Positions 1 to 7,757 of a stretch of DNA of 11,603 bases are shown here, piece by piece. The stretch is from Larix sibirica (lineage: Eukaryota > Streptophyta > Pinopsida > Pinales > Pinaceae): NCBI GenBank assembly GCA_004151065.3, contig NWUY0300035907.1:2487-14089 (forward strand), given 5' to 3'. How positions within the stretch are numbered: position 1 is the stretch's first letter; the number at the start of each line of letters is the position of its first letter. The notes beneath the pieces were generated by a model. It saw only the letters and a program-made list of their open reading frames with translations, made no database searches and was not told the DNA's origin. Made by a program: the position numbers and the translations under genes.

Positions 1-188
1 ACTTCCATGGTTGTTTCTGGGATCATCTCTACATCAGAATCTGATTCCACCAACCTGGCATTACTCTTGGAACTCCTTTTAGACATATCTGAATCCTGTG
101 ACATAAAAGCAACATCATTGTGTTGCATGGCCCTCCATGGATAACATAACCATACATATTTATACCTAAAAATAAATACATGAATAAC
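1..188 (-). CDS. Partial acidic Ser/Asp-rich open frame, unidentified
   Basis: A minus-strand frame is open from the in-frame TGA at 189-191 to the window edge, so its 3' part is missing. The first ATG is at 128-126 and gives 42 codons before the edge. The peptide is hydrophilic, rich in Ser, Asp, Lys and Glu, with short motifs such as MSQDSDMSKRSSKSN and ESDSDVEM, typical of a disordered acidic tail or linker. A pyrimidine-rich stretch ending in AG (minus strand, at 167-166) lies just upstream and could be a splice acceptor, which would make this an internal exon. I do not recognise the family; it may be host gene, gag-like or chance. Chance is credible at this length. Confidence 0.27.
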
Positions 189-191
189 TCA

Positions 192-593
192 ATGAATAGA
201 CTAAGCATATAATCTCCTAATATAAATTTTTCATTCTTATTCAACCAAATCTACCAAATGCAACTAACATGCAAGCCAAAACACTCATAATAACAACAAA
301 TTCATAACATTTTCTCAGCAATTAACCTCTCACTTATGAATTGGAATTTAAATCCTATCTAATATGAATGCATTTGGAAGAAACTAGATGAGATAGGTTT
401 AGCATCCTTATTAAATAGATGACTGTGGCGGGCATCGATTAAACCAAAATAGAGTCGAGTGACACGTCTCTTGATCCATTTAAAAATGGTGGTTAAACAT
501 CTAGATTCAATCATTCACAGTAAACTGAGTTGTCACATTTAGGGCCTAAATCAAATTTTAAATGCCCACGAATGCAAAAAGATGGGTGGTTAG
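192..593. other. Gene-less stretch, nothing recognised
   Basis: AT-rich sequence with frequent stops in all frames that I read. I see no RNA gene, no repeat array and no retroelement motif in it. It may be flank or degraded non-coding part of the plus-strand remnant that follows. Confidence 0.4.
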
Positions 594-1527
594 GTTTTAG
601 ATGGAACATCTCTGGTTGAAAATGCACCGAGGGAAACTCTATCTGCTATGGTTTACATGCATTAAAGAAAGTAAATTTATTTCAAGACGGGTAAAAGGAT
701 TTAGGTTTGCAGGGCGCTCCCTTCTCATGTTAATGCATTCGAACTACTCGAAAAATGGCAAGAGAGAGTAACGAGGCAAGCATCTCTTATGGCCTTGACT
801 AATGGTTGAGCATGCATTCAACTAGTTAGGGTTTAAGAATTTTTTTCCATGTATTGTTCTACAGGTCGTGGGAAAAATTCTAGGGTTTAACAAGTTTATC
901 TATCCTCGAAAGAAAACGGCTCAATTTACCTAATGAGAAATTCTTCCCTAACTTTCAATCCCTAAATGACAAGTGTAACCTTATTTTCGATAGGGAAAAC
1001 GATTACTTACTTGGAAATACGATGACTATGTAGTTGAGCTAATGGATGACTTGGAAGGGTTCTTTGTCTAGGTGGCTCGATCAGGTAACAACGTTCAAGA
1101 AGCCAATGACAAGCTCGTAACGAGGTTCTTTCAATATAAACAAATACAAACCCTAAAATGTTATGACTTGGTCAAAGGGATTCCATGGTTAAGGAGATTT
1201 ATGCAACAATCAAGTGTTACTAGTGCCCTTTCCTTTGAACAAATCTCCTTCATAAGTTAAGAGCGGCCCAACGGTGATAAAAATAACACTTACATTGATG
1301 CAATTTGGGACTATAATAAGAGCTTCATCGACGTATTTCAAAGTGAAAACAAGTTTTCTACCGATAAGTTCAATGCTAAAACCAATTTGACCCTGACATG
1401 TTTCAGTGATAAAACACTATGCCAATGTGACTTGGTAAAGCTTTTCGATGTAAATAAGTTAGTTGTTATGTAAAAGGGTCGAGAGCAAAACTTCATCGGG
1501 CTGACCGTTTCAGATCAGAATACAAAA
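594..1527 (+). pseudogene. Decayed, unrecognised plus-strand reading frame
   Basis: Coding-like peptide can be followed on the plus strand through three registers. Register one runs 594-806 with stops at 663, 672 and 702 and ends at TGA 807; its clearest part contains NAFELLEKWQERVTRQASL. Register two is open 884-1030 and contains NEKFFPNFQSLNDKCNLIF. Register three runs 994-1527, interrupted by TAG 1069, TAA 1258 and TAA 1471, and contains YDLVKGIPWLRRF and IWDYNKSFIDVFQSENKF. The last register is the strongest: about 178 codons with three stops, each one C-to-T change from CAG or CAA. Composition is mixed and globular rather than low complexity. I do not recognise the family; a gag-like or host pseudogene are both possible. 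No start or end is defined, and the joins between registers are inferred. Confidence 0.4.
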
Positions 1528-1730
1528 TGACTCCGACGTGTTTCATATACAAACTCAAAGTTCTAGCGAAATAACATCATTATCGGAAAAAAATTCTAAT
1601 TCAAGCGAAAGAACCAAACTTGCGATAATTTAAGGCCAAACTTGGGATTTATCTGACTCATTTCATCAATTTAATTCAACAAACTCGACGATTGGAAATA
1701 TAGGTGATAAACCGAAAATGCATCCAATCG

Positions 1731-1890
1731 TTTCGCTGCAAAACCAGAAATGATCTGTTGTTTCAACGTTGAAACGAAACTACATCCAACCGTTTCGTTG
1801 TGGAATTGGATTCTGATCCGATGTTTCAGGAAATAATTGGATTTGGATCCGATTTTTTGGCACAGAATTGGATTTTGATCTGATATTTCG
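1731..1890. repeat. Degenerate minisatellite, 31-bp period, five units plus a partial
   Basis: Units begin with TTTC (or TTTT) at 1731, 1761, 1793, 1824, 1855 and 1886, giving spacings of 30, 32, 31, 31 and 31 bases. The best-conserved core is ATTGGATTnTGATCYGAT, seen at about 1804-1822, 1834-1853 and 1866-1884. Units one, three and six share TTTCGYTGY after the leading TTTC. Unit two is the most diverged and contains a perfect 16-base palindrome at 1760-1775. A looser relative of the unit may lie at about 1507-1545. Degeneracy between units says the array is old. No function is evident. Confidence 0.75.
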
Positions 1891-1898
1891 CTGCAATT

Positions 1899-2114
1899 AT
1901 GGTAAGTCACCGATGCTCAAAAATCAAAAATTTTCTAAGTGTCAACTTTTCTGAAAACAACCAAGCTTCAAGTAATCCTTTGGTGAAAGAAACAACTAAA
2001 ATGAAAAATAAAGTTAAAAAATTGAGTTCAAACATATCGAGGGGCCCTAATTTTGCACAAAATTGGGGAAAGTGTTGCAACTGCAACAATTGGAGACTAA
2101 TGGGGAGAACTTAG
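1899..2114 (+). CDS. Small Lys-rich open frame, doubtful
   Basis: An ATG-initiated 71-codon frame starting right after the minisatellite. It is rich in Lys, Asn and Ser and ends with a Cys/Asn-rich stretch (GKCCNCNNW). Its ATG is followed by GTAAGT, so the same bases read as a 5' splice-site consensus. In another register, at about 2067-2150, a Gln/Leu-rich peptide with LQLQQLETNGENLDL is open, which raises the possibility that this is a frameshifted tail of a longer decayed gene. I do not recognise either peptide. At this length in AT-rich DNA a chance frame is likely. Confidence 0.18.
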   Translation: MVSHRCSKIKNFLSVNFSENNQASSNPLVKETTKMKNKVKKLSSNISRGPNFAQNWGKCCNCNNWRLMGRT

Positions 2115-3251
2115 ATCTCTGCAAGCAAATAATACTCTTTAGGGAAATATTGTTTTAGTTAGGGTAAGAGCTTATTTCTACTCATCAATAACTTCAAATT
2201 TTAAGAGTCATAAATCAGTGATCTGCCTTGTAGTTTAAACATTTCTATTTTAGGTTGGAACAAGTATCGCATTGACGCATTATTTCCATTGGTGTTTTAG
2301 GGATAGGGCAACTTAGTTAGGACTTCATGACCACTTTCCTAAGGTCAAAGTATGCAGTTTATTTATCAAACTTGTCTTTTCAAGGAAACTAGGTAAGACA
2401 CCACATGTTAGTAACAAAATCAGACAGATGTAACCGTTTGTTCGCCATTCCTATACCAGATGCATTCTTTTGATGCTTGATTCACTTTGATATATGGTTC
2501 CCTTTCTCTTCAGAGGTGTATCCTAGTCTCTTCCATCCATAGTGCCCTTTTGTGTGGGTAATGAGTATTTTATTTGGTTTATCATACCCATGGATGGAGA
2601 AGAGCCTTCCTTGAGTGATATTTAGAAGTATCCTCTGAGTCTTCTTTGAACAATTGAATTCGTACATTCATGCTTTCGTTTAATTCTTCAAGTATCCATC
2701 TTTTATTTTTTGTGGATATTCATACTAGGGAAAAACTGACTCTATTTGTGTCCTTTGGCAATAATATTTTGGTATAGGATCATTTTGATTGAAATGCATC
2801 TGCAAGAATTTTCTTCCTTTCCATGTGTCGGCCATAGTATACTACTTAAGACAATCCTATTTATATGTTTGAGTGAGTGGGACCTCAAGATAGTAACCTA
2901 GAAATATTTATCCTAGCAATATGTATAAGAATTAGTTCATTTTAGTTTAAAATGGATCATGTGATAAGTTTTCTAGGAAACCAAATAATAAGATAAGGAA
3001 GACAGGTTAAAATCCTTAAAATGATAGTGCTTGGAATCACACCACTGACTCTTCACAATAAGAAGCAACTTTTAAACTTCGAAACAATTATCATGCCTCC
3101 TAAGATTCAAATTATTTACCTAAGAGACATTCCATGAATAATATTAGATCATAGTTTCCCATTCATCACTCTGACTGTTGAGCTAACTTATTCAAAATAA
3201 ACAATGGAAAACAAACATAAAATGTATTTATGTACAAAGGTATTCCTAGAT
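2115..3251. other. Gene-less stretch downstream (minus sense) of the integrase; possible LTR of element A
   Basis: There is no recognisable protein or RNA gene. Because element A reads on the minus strand and ends at 3252, its 3' untranslated region and 3' LTR should lie here. A minus-strand TATA-like sequence, ATATAAATA, is the reverse of 2858-2866 and could be the LTR promoter. A candidate purine run followed by TG lies near 3093-3100 (minus strand TTAGGAGGCA then TGATAATTG), but I cannot fix the LTR ends because no second copy is in the window. A 61-codon minus-strand frame at 2482-2667 starts with ATG but matches nothing I know. Confidence 0.3.
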
Positions 3252-4552
3252 CTAAGAAAAATACAGCTTGAGAGATTGGTTGTTTATAGGAAGAGTTTCC
3301 ACTTCCCCTTGTAGATTTTGTAATCCATATGTTCTGGGGCCAAGATTCTCAGAGATAGTGTAAGGGCCAAGCCAGAAATATTGAAACTTGGTATGCTTGC
3401 CCTTTTCCTCGTGGGGTTGGTCCCACTTTAAAACTAAGTCACCTACCTCAAATTCTTTCTTCCCTACTTTCTGGTTATCAAACCATCTCTTAATATTGCA
3501 TTAGTGTGAGTTAAACTTATGTCTCGCCTTTTCTCTTTCTTCATCAAGTTTCAACAGGGTATTAATTCTTCATTGCATAACTTGAGTATTAGATCCTCTA
3601 GATGCTTGTGCTAACTGTAGTGATGGTAAAAGAACATTTGGTGAGAGTATGGTCTCTTTTACATAAACCAAGGTGTATGGGGAAACTCCTAGAGCATTCT
3701 TGGGAGTGACCTTATCATCCCATAAAGCGTTAGGAAGAGAAAGATGCCAATTTCTTTGGTTTTCAATGATTGTTTTCTTTAAAATCCTAATTAAATTTTT
3801 ATTCGTAAATTCTACTCACCCATTCTCGTGTGCATAATAATTTGAAGAATAATTCAATTTAATTCCCTTTTTAATAGAAAATTCACTTAATTTCAAAGAA
3901 AATAAATATGAAGCATTGTCAAAAACTAAATAAATTGGAACCCCAAACTTGGTAATGATGTTCTCTTGCAGAAATTTAATAACAACATCTTCATTGAATT
4001 TTCACAAAGGGATAGCTTCAGTCCATCAAGAAATTAATCCATGGCTATGAAAATGTATCAGTGTTGTAGTGAGGAGTTGGGATTAATTTCACCGATGATG
4101 TACAAGCCCCATTGTTCGAATGGTCCATAGATTATTACTAGTTGCAATGGTGTTGCTAGTCTTGCTAGTCTTCCCGCACATTTTTGGCACACAACACATT
4201 TTTGAGAAGAGGCATGCGCATCTTTGAAGATAGTAGGCCAATAATATCCTGCTCTTAAAATCTTATGTGCAGTCGTATCTCCATAATAATGGCCTCCAAC
4301 GAGCCCATCATGCAGTTCCTTTCACACCTTCTCTGCATCTTCTTTTTCCACGCACCTAAGAAATACCCCATCATAATTTATTTTGAATAGCACTCTGTTT
4401 ATTATTTGATACGAGGATGAATTCAAATGAAGGGATCTTCTTTTTTTAGAATTCCAATGCTCTAGAGCATACCCATGTTGTAGATAGTGTACTAGATCAC
4501 GGTACCATGAATCAGGAGTAGTGTGAATGGAACAAACTTCTATCAAGTTCAT
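3252..4552 (-). pseudogene. Ty3/gypsy integrase with intact HHCC finger and GPY/F-type end, lesioned core
   Basis: Integrase inserts the cDNA into the host genome. The zinc finger is complete: His-x6-His-x30-Cys-x2-Cys, from ELHDGLVGGHYY to KCVVCQKC (about 4318-4170). The core begins at PFEQWGLYIIGEI, where the first catalytic Asp of the WGLDFIG-type motif is Tyr (codon 4102-4100). The second Asp (3920-3918, in LVFDNASYL) and the Glu (3812-3810, in VEFTNKNLI) are kept with exactly 35 residues between them, the DD(35)E signature. A frameshift near 4020 follows FIAMD-stop. The C-terminus has VGDLVLKWD, then KFQYFWLGPYTISENLGPRT, the GPY/F module, and ends at TAG 3254-3252. There is no chromodomain. 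Seven stops interrupt the frame. Confidence 0.93.
4153..4170. repeat. Exact 9-bp tandem duplication in integrase
   Basis: TTGCTAGTC occurs twice in a row (4153-4161 and 4162-4170). On the coding minus strand it yields RLARLA just after the zinc finger. It keeps the frame and looks like a slippage duplication. Confidence 0.85.
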
Positions 4553-5058
4553 CTCAGCCTCATTATCCCATCCATTGGCTTCTTCGGTTGGTTTATTAGT
4601 GATTAACTTACATAGTCCATGACCTTTGCCAATGTTGGCGGGCTTAAATTTTAAATCATATTCTTATAATGCAATTACCCAATTCTCGCTTCTTTCTCCC
4701 AATTCCTTTTGTGCAAATAATGATCGAACAACCGGATGAGGCACTATGACTTTGGTTTTGTTCTTAAGAATGTAGGGTCTGGACTGTTTTACAGCTTTCA
4801 ATACAACGTAATCTTGTTTTTCTACATCTGGATACTTAAGTTCATCCCCTTGTAACCCAGTCCTCATGAAAGATATTGGATATTCATCTCTTGTTCTCCT
4901 TTTTTATTGAGCACTGCTGCAAGGGAATGATCGGACGTGAATGTATAAATGATAAAATCTTTCTCAAAGTCTAGACTGCTTAATGATGGTGCATGTGCAA
5001 TTGCAGTTTTGATATCTTTAAAAGAGTTTTTTTTTACTTCAGTCAATTTAAATTGCAC
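4553..5058 (-). pseudogene. Ty3/gypsy RNase H domain and linker
   Basis: RNase H removes the RNA strand of the RNA-DNA hybrid during reverse transcription. The N-terminal part reads SFKDIKTAIAHAPSL then DFEKDFIIYTFTSDHSLAAVL, matching the family's F--LK--L--AP-L--PDF---F-L pattern. A one-base frameshift near 4867 changes register. The second part (4867-4664) has GLQGDELKYPDVEKQDYVVL and then PYILKNKTKVIVPHPVVRSLF, matching the S--L---E-KY---EKE-LAVV-A stretch. A TAA at 4664-4666 replaces a Gln codon in the LQEYDL-type motif, and the peptide continues as EYDLKFKPANIGKGHGLCKL towards integrase. The usual leading Asp of the LxTDAS motif is not visible, which may be a lineage trait or decay. Confidence 0.87.
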
Positions 5059-5061
5059 GTC

Positions 5062-5355
5062 CTATTTAACCATTTGTTGAAAAGTTTTTACAATTTGTGT
5101 AAAATCTGGTACAAACCTTCGAACAAATTTTATCTTTCCCATAAATGATTGCATGGTTTTTTTACTATGGGGCATGGGAATCTGGAGTATAGCTTGTATT
5201 CTTTCGGGGTCAATCAAGATTCCCTTTTTCGAGATGATGTGTCCTAGTAATCTCCCTTCTAAAACAACGAAAAATCCTTGCATCGACGGTAGGGGTTCTC
5301 CCCAATGAAAAGTCCCAATTAGGCAATTCACTGTTTGGAATAGGGAACCCGTCAA
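5062..5355 (-). pseudogene. Ty3/gypsy reverse transcriptase, C-terminal (thumb/connection) fragment
   Basis: The hallmark is LLGHIISKKGILIDPERI followed by KKTMQSFMGKIKFVRRFVPDF, which is the conserved block after the palm in Ty3/gypsy polymerases (family form: LGHIVS-G-DP-K-AI, then FLG--N-YR-FI--F). The catalytic YxDD region would lie upstream and is absent. The first 27 or so residues do not align convincingly with the family, although GTFHWGEPLP could be a corrupted form of the G-SLNP region. The segment ends at a TAG that replaces a Lys or Gln codon, and the same register continues directly into RNase H. It cannot be active. Confidence 0.9.
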
Positions 5356-5760
5356 TTTTACTGTCCGACTACCATAGGATATGCGAATGTAATGAGTTTA
5401 TCGGTTATGGCCCGATCCACCGTTTAAAGTTTTATTACTTTGCATGCAATGCAAGATACTAATCCTAAATGTGCATTGTCCTACCTAGACTTGTTTGACG
5501 GGTAGATAGAGGCCTCACAAGGAGATGCACAGGTTCTTACCTCTCGTCTTACCACTCCTAAACTACCAATCAACCAAGAAATGCCTTAACTAAAAGTGAA
5601 ACTTTAATCTATCTAACCTATCCTTGCAAGGAGCAAAATTTAAAAGGGAGTAATGACTGCAACTACTTAAAACAATTCCAGAAGTTAGCTATTTAAAGAA
5701 GTGCATTGACAGTCACAAAATAGTATTAACACAAAGATAACTTTGAGATTGGCATTATTT
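5356..5760. other. Gene-less stretch between elements A and B
   Basis: No frame with recognisable protein in either direction. It holds a perfect 10-base palindrome TTGCATGCAA at 5440-5449, whose centre matches the plant RY (CATGCA) element, but one copy is weak evidence for regulation. The stretch lies immediately downstream, in minus sense, of the LTR-like promoter block of element B and may be its U5 or beyond. I see no primer binding site in it. Confidence 0.3.
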
Positions 5761-6205
5761 CATTCATTACTCATAATACACATAGAATTGCATTTCATAT
5801 TCATAAACATAAGATGTTTCACAAACCATGAGAATAATCCAACAGAAGAGGAAAGATCTTACAACATATTGATGAACAAAATCAAGAAATAAGTTATGCA
5901 CATTCATTCACATATCTCCATGCAACACTCCATGTAATCCTTCACCCATCAAAAATTGTCTTTCTCATTAGAAGAAAATAGTTTCTTACAACATGAGACT
6001 ATTACAATATTTCACAAGCCAAACGCCCCTTTCTCATCTAGCCTCTCCTATTTATAATTACAAAATCAGCCTTGAGGTGACCTATCACTTCATATTCCCT
6101 AAAGTCTTTTGTTTTCCACAATTTTGTCCTTTTGTGGATGCAACATAAATAACCAAAATAGTAAACTAAAATACAATATTTCATCAATTGGATGGTACAT
6201 TTTCT
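5761..6205 (-). promoter_or_regulatory. LTR-like block with minus-strand TATA box (element B)
   Basis: On the minus strand a TATA box, TATAAATA (6056-6049), lies about 155 bases after the end of the coiled-coil frame. It is preceded by a purine-rich run (TGGAAAACAAAAG, about 6119-6107) that could be a polypurine tract. It is followed by T-rich, stop-filled sequence like the R-U5 part of a plant LTR. The arrangement coding end, purine run, TATA box, T-rich leader fits a 3' LTR. Without a second LTR copy in the window, the ends and the identification stay tentative. Confidence 0.35.
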
Positions 6206-6210
6206 TGACT

Positions 6211-7245
6211 TTAGATGTAATCATTCCAAATACCACTCTCATAAGATATTACATTTAGTTGTCGAGGCTCTAATAATTTCAAGGCCACTCCATGGAAAGG
6301 TAAGTCTTTAACCATAGCATTCAACCCTTTTGTTGTTGTATTGCGACCATTTCCCAAGAAATGGGCATTCATGGTAGCTTGTCCAATACGTTGCTGGAGA
6401 TATTTAGTAGTGAGTGTGTCTAGGATTTTAATAGCTGGTATATTTCCATTCATAATAGTCCACAATTCTGCTAAGAGTTGCTCGTTTGGTACTAGATCTT
6501 CAATGGCACCAGGAGGTGGTAAATGACACTGCTCAAATGCTCGATAAATGTTTTGGTGAATCTCTTCACACTTTGTAATAGAATTTTGTACCTCATTATG
6601 CAGCTTCTTCTATGCCTTTTGACAACTATCCAAGAGTGCTATGTCTAATTTGAGCTCTTCTATAAACCTTTTTGGCAGATGCAGAGGAATTACCTTTGCT
6701 TTCTTCTTGCAGGCAATTAACTTCTTCATTTGGTCATAAGTTCCTGTTAACTTCAGCCTTGTAGTTGCAGCCTCTTCATAAATTTGCTTCAATCTGGTTA
6801 CCATTCCTTGCAACTCGTATGTTTGTTGAGTTATCAATTCTTGGGAGTGAAACAACTATTCTTGCAACTCATAAGCACACTCATAAAACAATGTTAGATC
6901 TTGTCTTTGTTCTTCGATGGAGTTCAGTTGTTCCACTAAGGACTCTTTTTCTTTGGTTAGGTCTTCTACTTGGGATTGCAAAGCTCCCTTTTCTATCGTC
7001 ATAGATTCAACCTGCTGGTCTAACTGAGCCTCTTTTTCCTGTAAACCATTAATTTGAGTTTGAAGGTTAGCTTTCTTACCATCCATGATTACTACCTAGA
7101 CATTCAATGAGCCCTTTTCATCTTCCAGACTCTTGACGGTCTGCATGATTTCTTATGTTTTCAACTCCAAAGGTATCCGAGCTATATCAGATATGATTGA
7201 ACATATTACAATGGTTTGAAAGTATACTTTGTGGGCTGCACCATA
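6211..7245 (-). pseudogene. Element B: coiled-coil protein frame with four stops, family unknown
   Basis: One minus-strand register stays readable for 345 codons, from just below TAA 7248-7246 to TAG 6213-6211. The only interruptions are TAA 7155-7153, TAG 7098-7096, TAG 6858-6856 and TAG 6612-6610, and each is one C-to-T change from a Gln codon. The ATG at 7086 begins a strongly helical stretch with heptad-like Leu, Ile and Val spacing among Glu, Gln and Lys (for example LQEKEAQLDQQVESM and VEDLTKEKESLVEQLNSIEE). A second helical part follows (TYELQGMVTRLKQIYEEA). After about 6600 a more globular C-terminal part includes HLPPPGAIEDLV and IKILDTLTTKYLQQRIGQA. No zinc knuckle, protease, RT or integrase motif is visible. 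A gag-like or accessory retroelement protein is my inference; a host coiled-coil pseudogene is the alternative. Confidence 0.68.
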
Positions 7246-7268
7246 TTAGTCATATGCCAGTAATCATA

Positions 7269-7364
7269 TATAAACCATTGTTGTTGAAGAAATTTGAGAG
7301 ACAATTGAACGTCTATTGAAAATTTAGAGTTAATGTGCCTAGTTTCCAAATTGACTACATTACA
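7269..7364 (+). promoter_or_regulatory. 5' LTR remnant of element C (TATA box, R-U5)
   Basis: A consensus TATATAAA lies at 7269-7276, about 90 bases before the LTR end. The LTR is taken to end with TACA at 7361-7364, one base before the primer binding site. U3 is missing. I find no copy of this stretch in 10470-11603, so the LTR pairing is not confirmed inside the window. Confidence 0.5.
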
Positions 7365-7365
7365 T

Positions 7366-7377
7366 TGGTATCAAATT
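7366..7377 (+). other. Primer binding site, initiator tRNA-Met type
   Basis: TGGTATCA at 7366-7373 equals the first eight bases of the usual plant LTR-retrotransposon primer site complementary to the 3' end of initiator tRNA-Met (TGGTATCAGAGC). The next bases, AATT, differ from GAGC, so the site is partly eroded. It sits just after an LTR-like TACA and upstream of the internal reading frame, as expected for minus-strand DNA priming. Confidence 0.7.
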
Positions 7378-7482
7378 TTGTTCCTCGGCAGATGTGGGAA
7401 CTAAAGAGGAACATTAAGGAAAAATTGTAGAACGTAACCTTAAGAAGAAGAAGTGAAATAACTGAAGAGGAAGTTTTCTTCA

Positions 7483-7746
7483 ATGACTAGACTTGTAGAG
7501 GGCAGAATGTTACCCACCTTCTTTCCTACCTTGGCCATAGAGGGGGAGGAGTTTGAATGGGAGAATACAAGGAAGGACCATGAGAAGATATCAAAGAAAT
7601 ATGACCAGGAATATCCAGAGATAGAGCATAACTTGCAGCAGTGTGAATCCTTACTACCAGAATGCTCTTCATCAAGAATGAGGGTGAGGATGTTTGGTAC
7701 CTTCACAAAGAGAGAATCCAAGGGTTCCTCAGATAAGATTGGTTAA
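7483..7746 (+). pseudogene. N-terminal frame of element C protein
   Basis: An ATG frame starting 110 bases after the primer binding site, the normal place for a gag start. It is 87 codons long, acidic and hydrophilic (EGEEFEWENTRKDHEKISKK, then YDQEYPEIEHNLQQCESLL), with a Ser/Arg-rich part near its end. There is no zinc knuckle and no gag capsid motif that I recognise. It stops at TAA 7744-7746. Coding-like sequence resumes about a dozen bases later in another register (from 7758), so a frameshift between 7740 and 7760 probably split one longer protein. Function unknown; the position suggests a gag-derived or gag-replacing N-terminus. Confidence 0.5.
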
Positions 7747-7757
7747 GGAAGAAATGA

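Larger units (their letters stand above)
3252..5355 (-). mobile_element. Element A: truncated Ty3/gypsy LTR retrotransposon, pol 3' half
   Basis: Reading on the minus strand, the domain order is end of reverse transcriptase, RNase H, linker, integrase zinc finger, integrase core and integrase C-terminal module. RT-RNase H-integrase in this order is the Ty3/gypsy arrangement (Ty1/copia has integrase before RT). Gag, protease and the RT fingers and palm are missing, and recognisable RT homology begins abruptly near 5274. The frame is kept from 5355 to about 4867, shifts once there, continues to about 4020, shifts again, and runs to a terminal TAG at 3254-3252. In-frame stops are TAG 5062, TAA 4664, TGA 4322, TGA 4058, TAA 4034, TGA 4002, TGA 3816, TGA 3570 and TAA 3501. 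The copy is plainly dead. Confidence 0.93.

Noticed and set aside
1671-1910. 79-codon minus-strand frame across the minisatellite
   Set aside because: It is produced by translating the 31-bp repeat, whose near-triplet period keeps frames open; no domain is visible.
2482-2667. 61-codon minus-strand ATG frame
   Set aside because: Too short and featureless in AT-rich DNA to call a gene; mentioned only in the region note.
6765-7004. 79-codon plus-strand frame opposite the coiled-coil gene
   Set aside because: Antisense shadow of the much longer minus-strand register.
6211-7245. Coiled-coil frame as the gag of element A
   Set aside because: Same strand and upstream of pol, but about 850 bases of LTR-like, non-coding sequence intervene, and no capsid or zinc knuckle is seen; kept as a separate element.
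7440-7721. 93-codon minus-strand frame opposite the start of element C
   Set aside because: Shadow of the plus-strand frame that follows the primer binding site; Ser/Phe-rich antisense composition is typical of the reverse of Glu/Lys codons.
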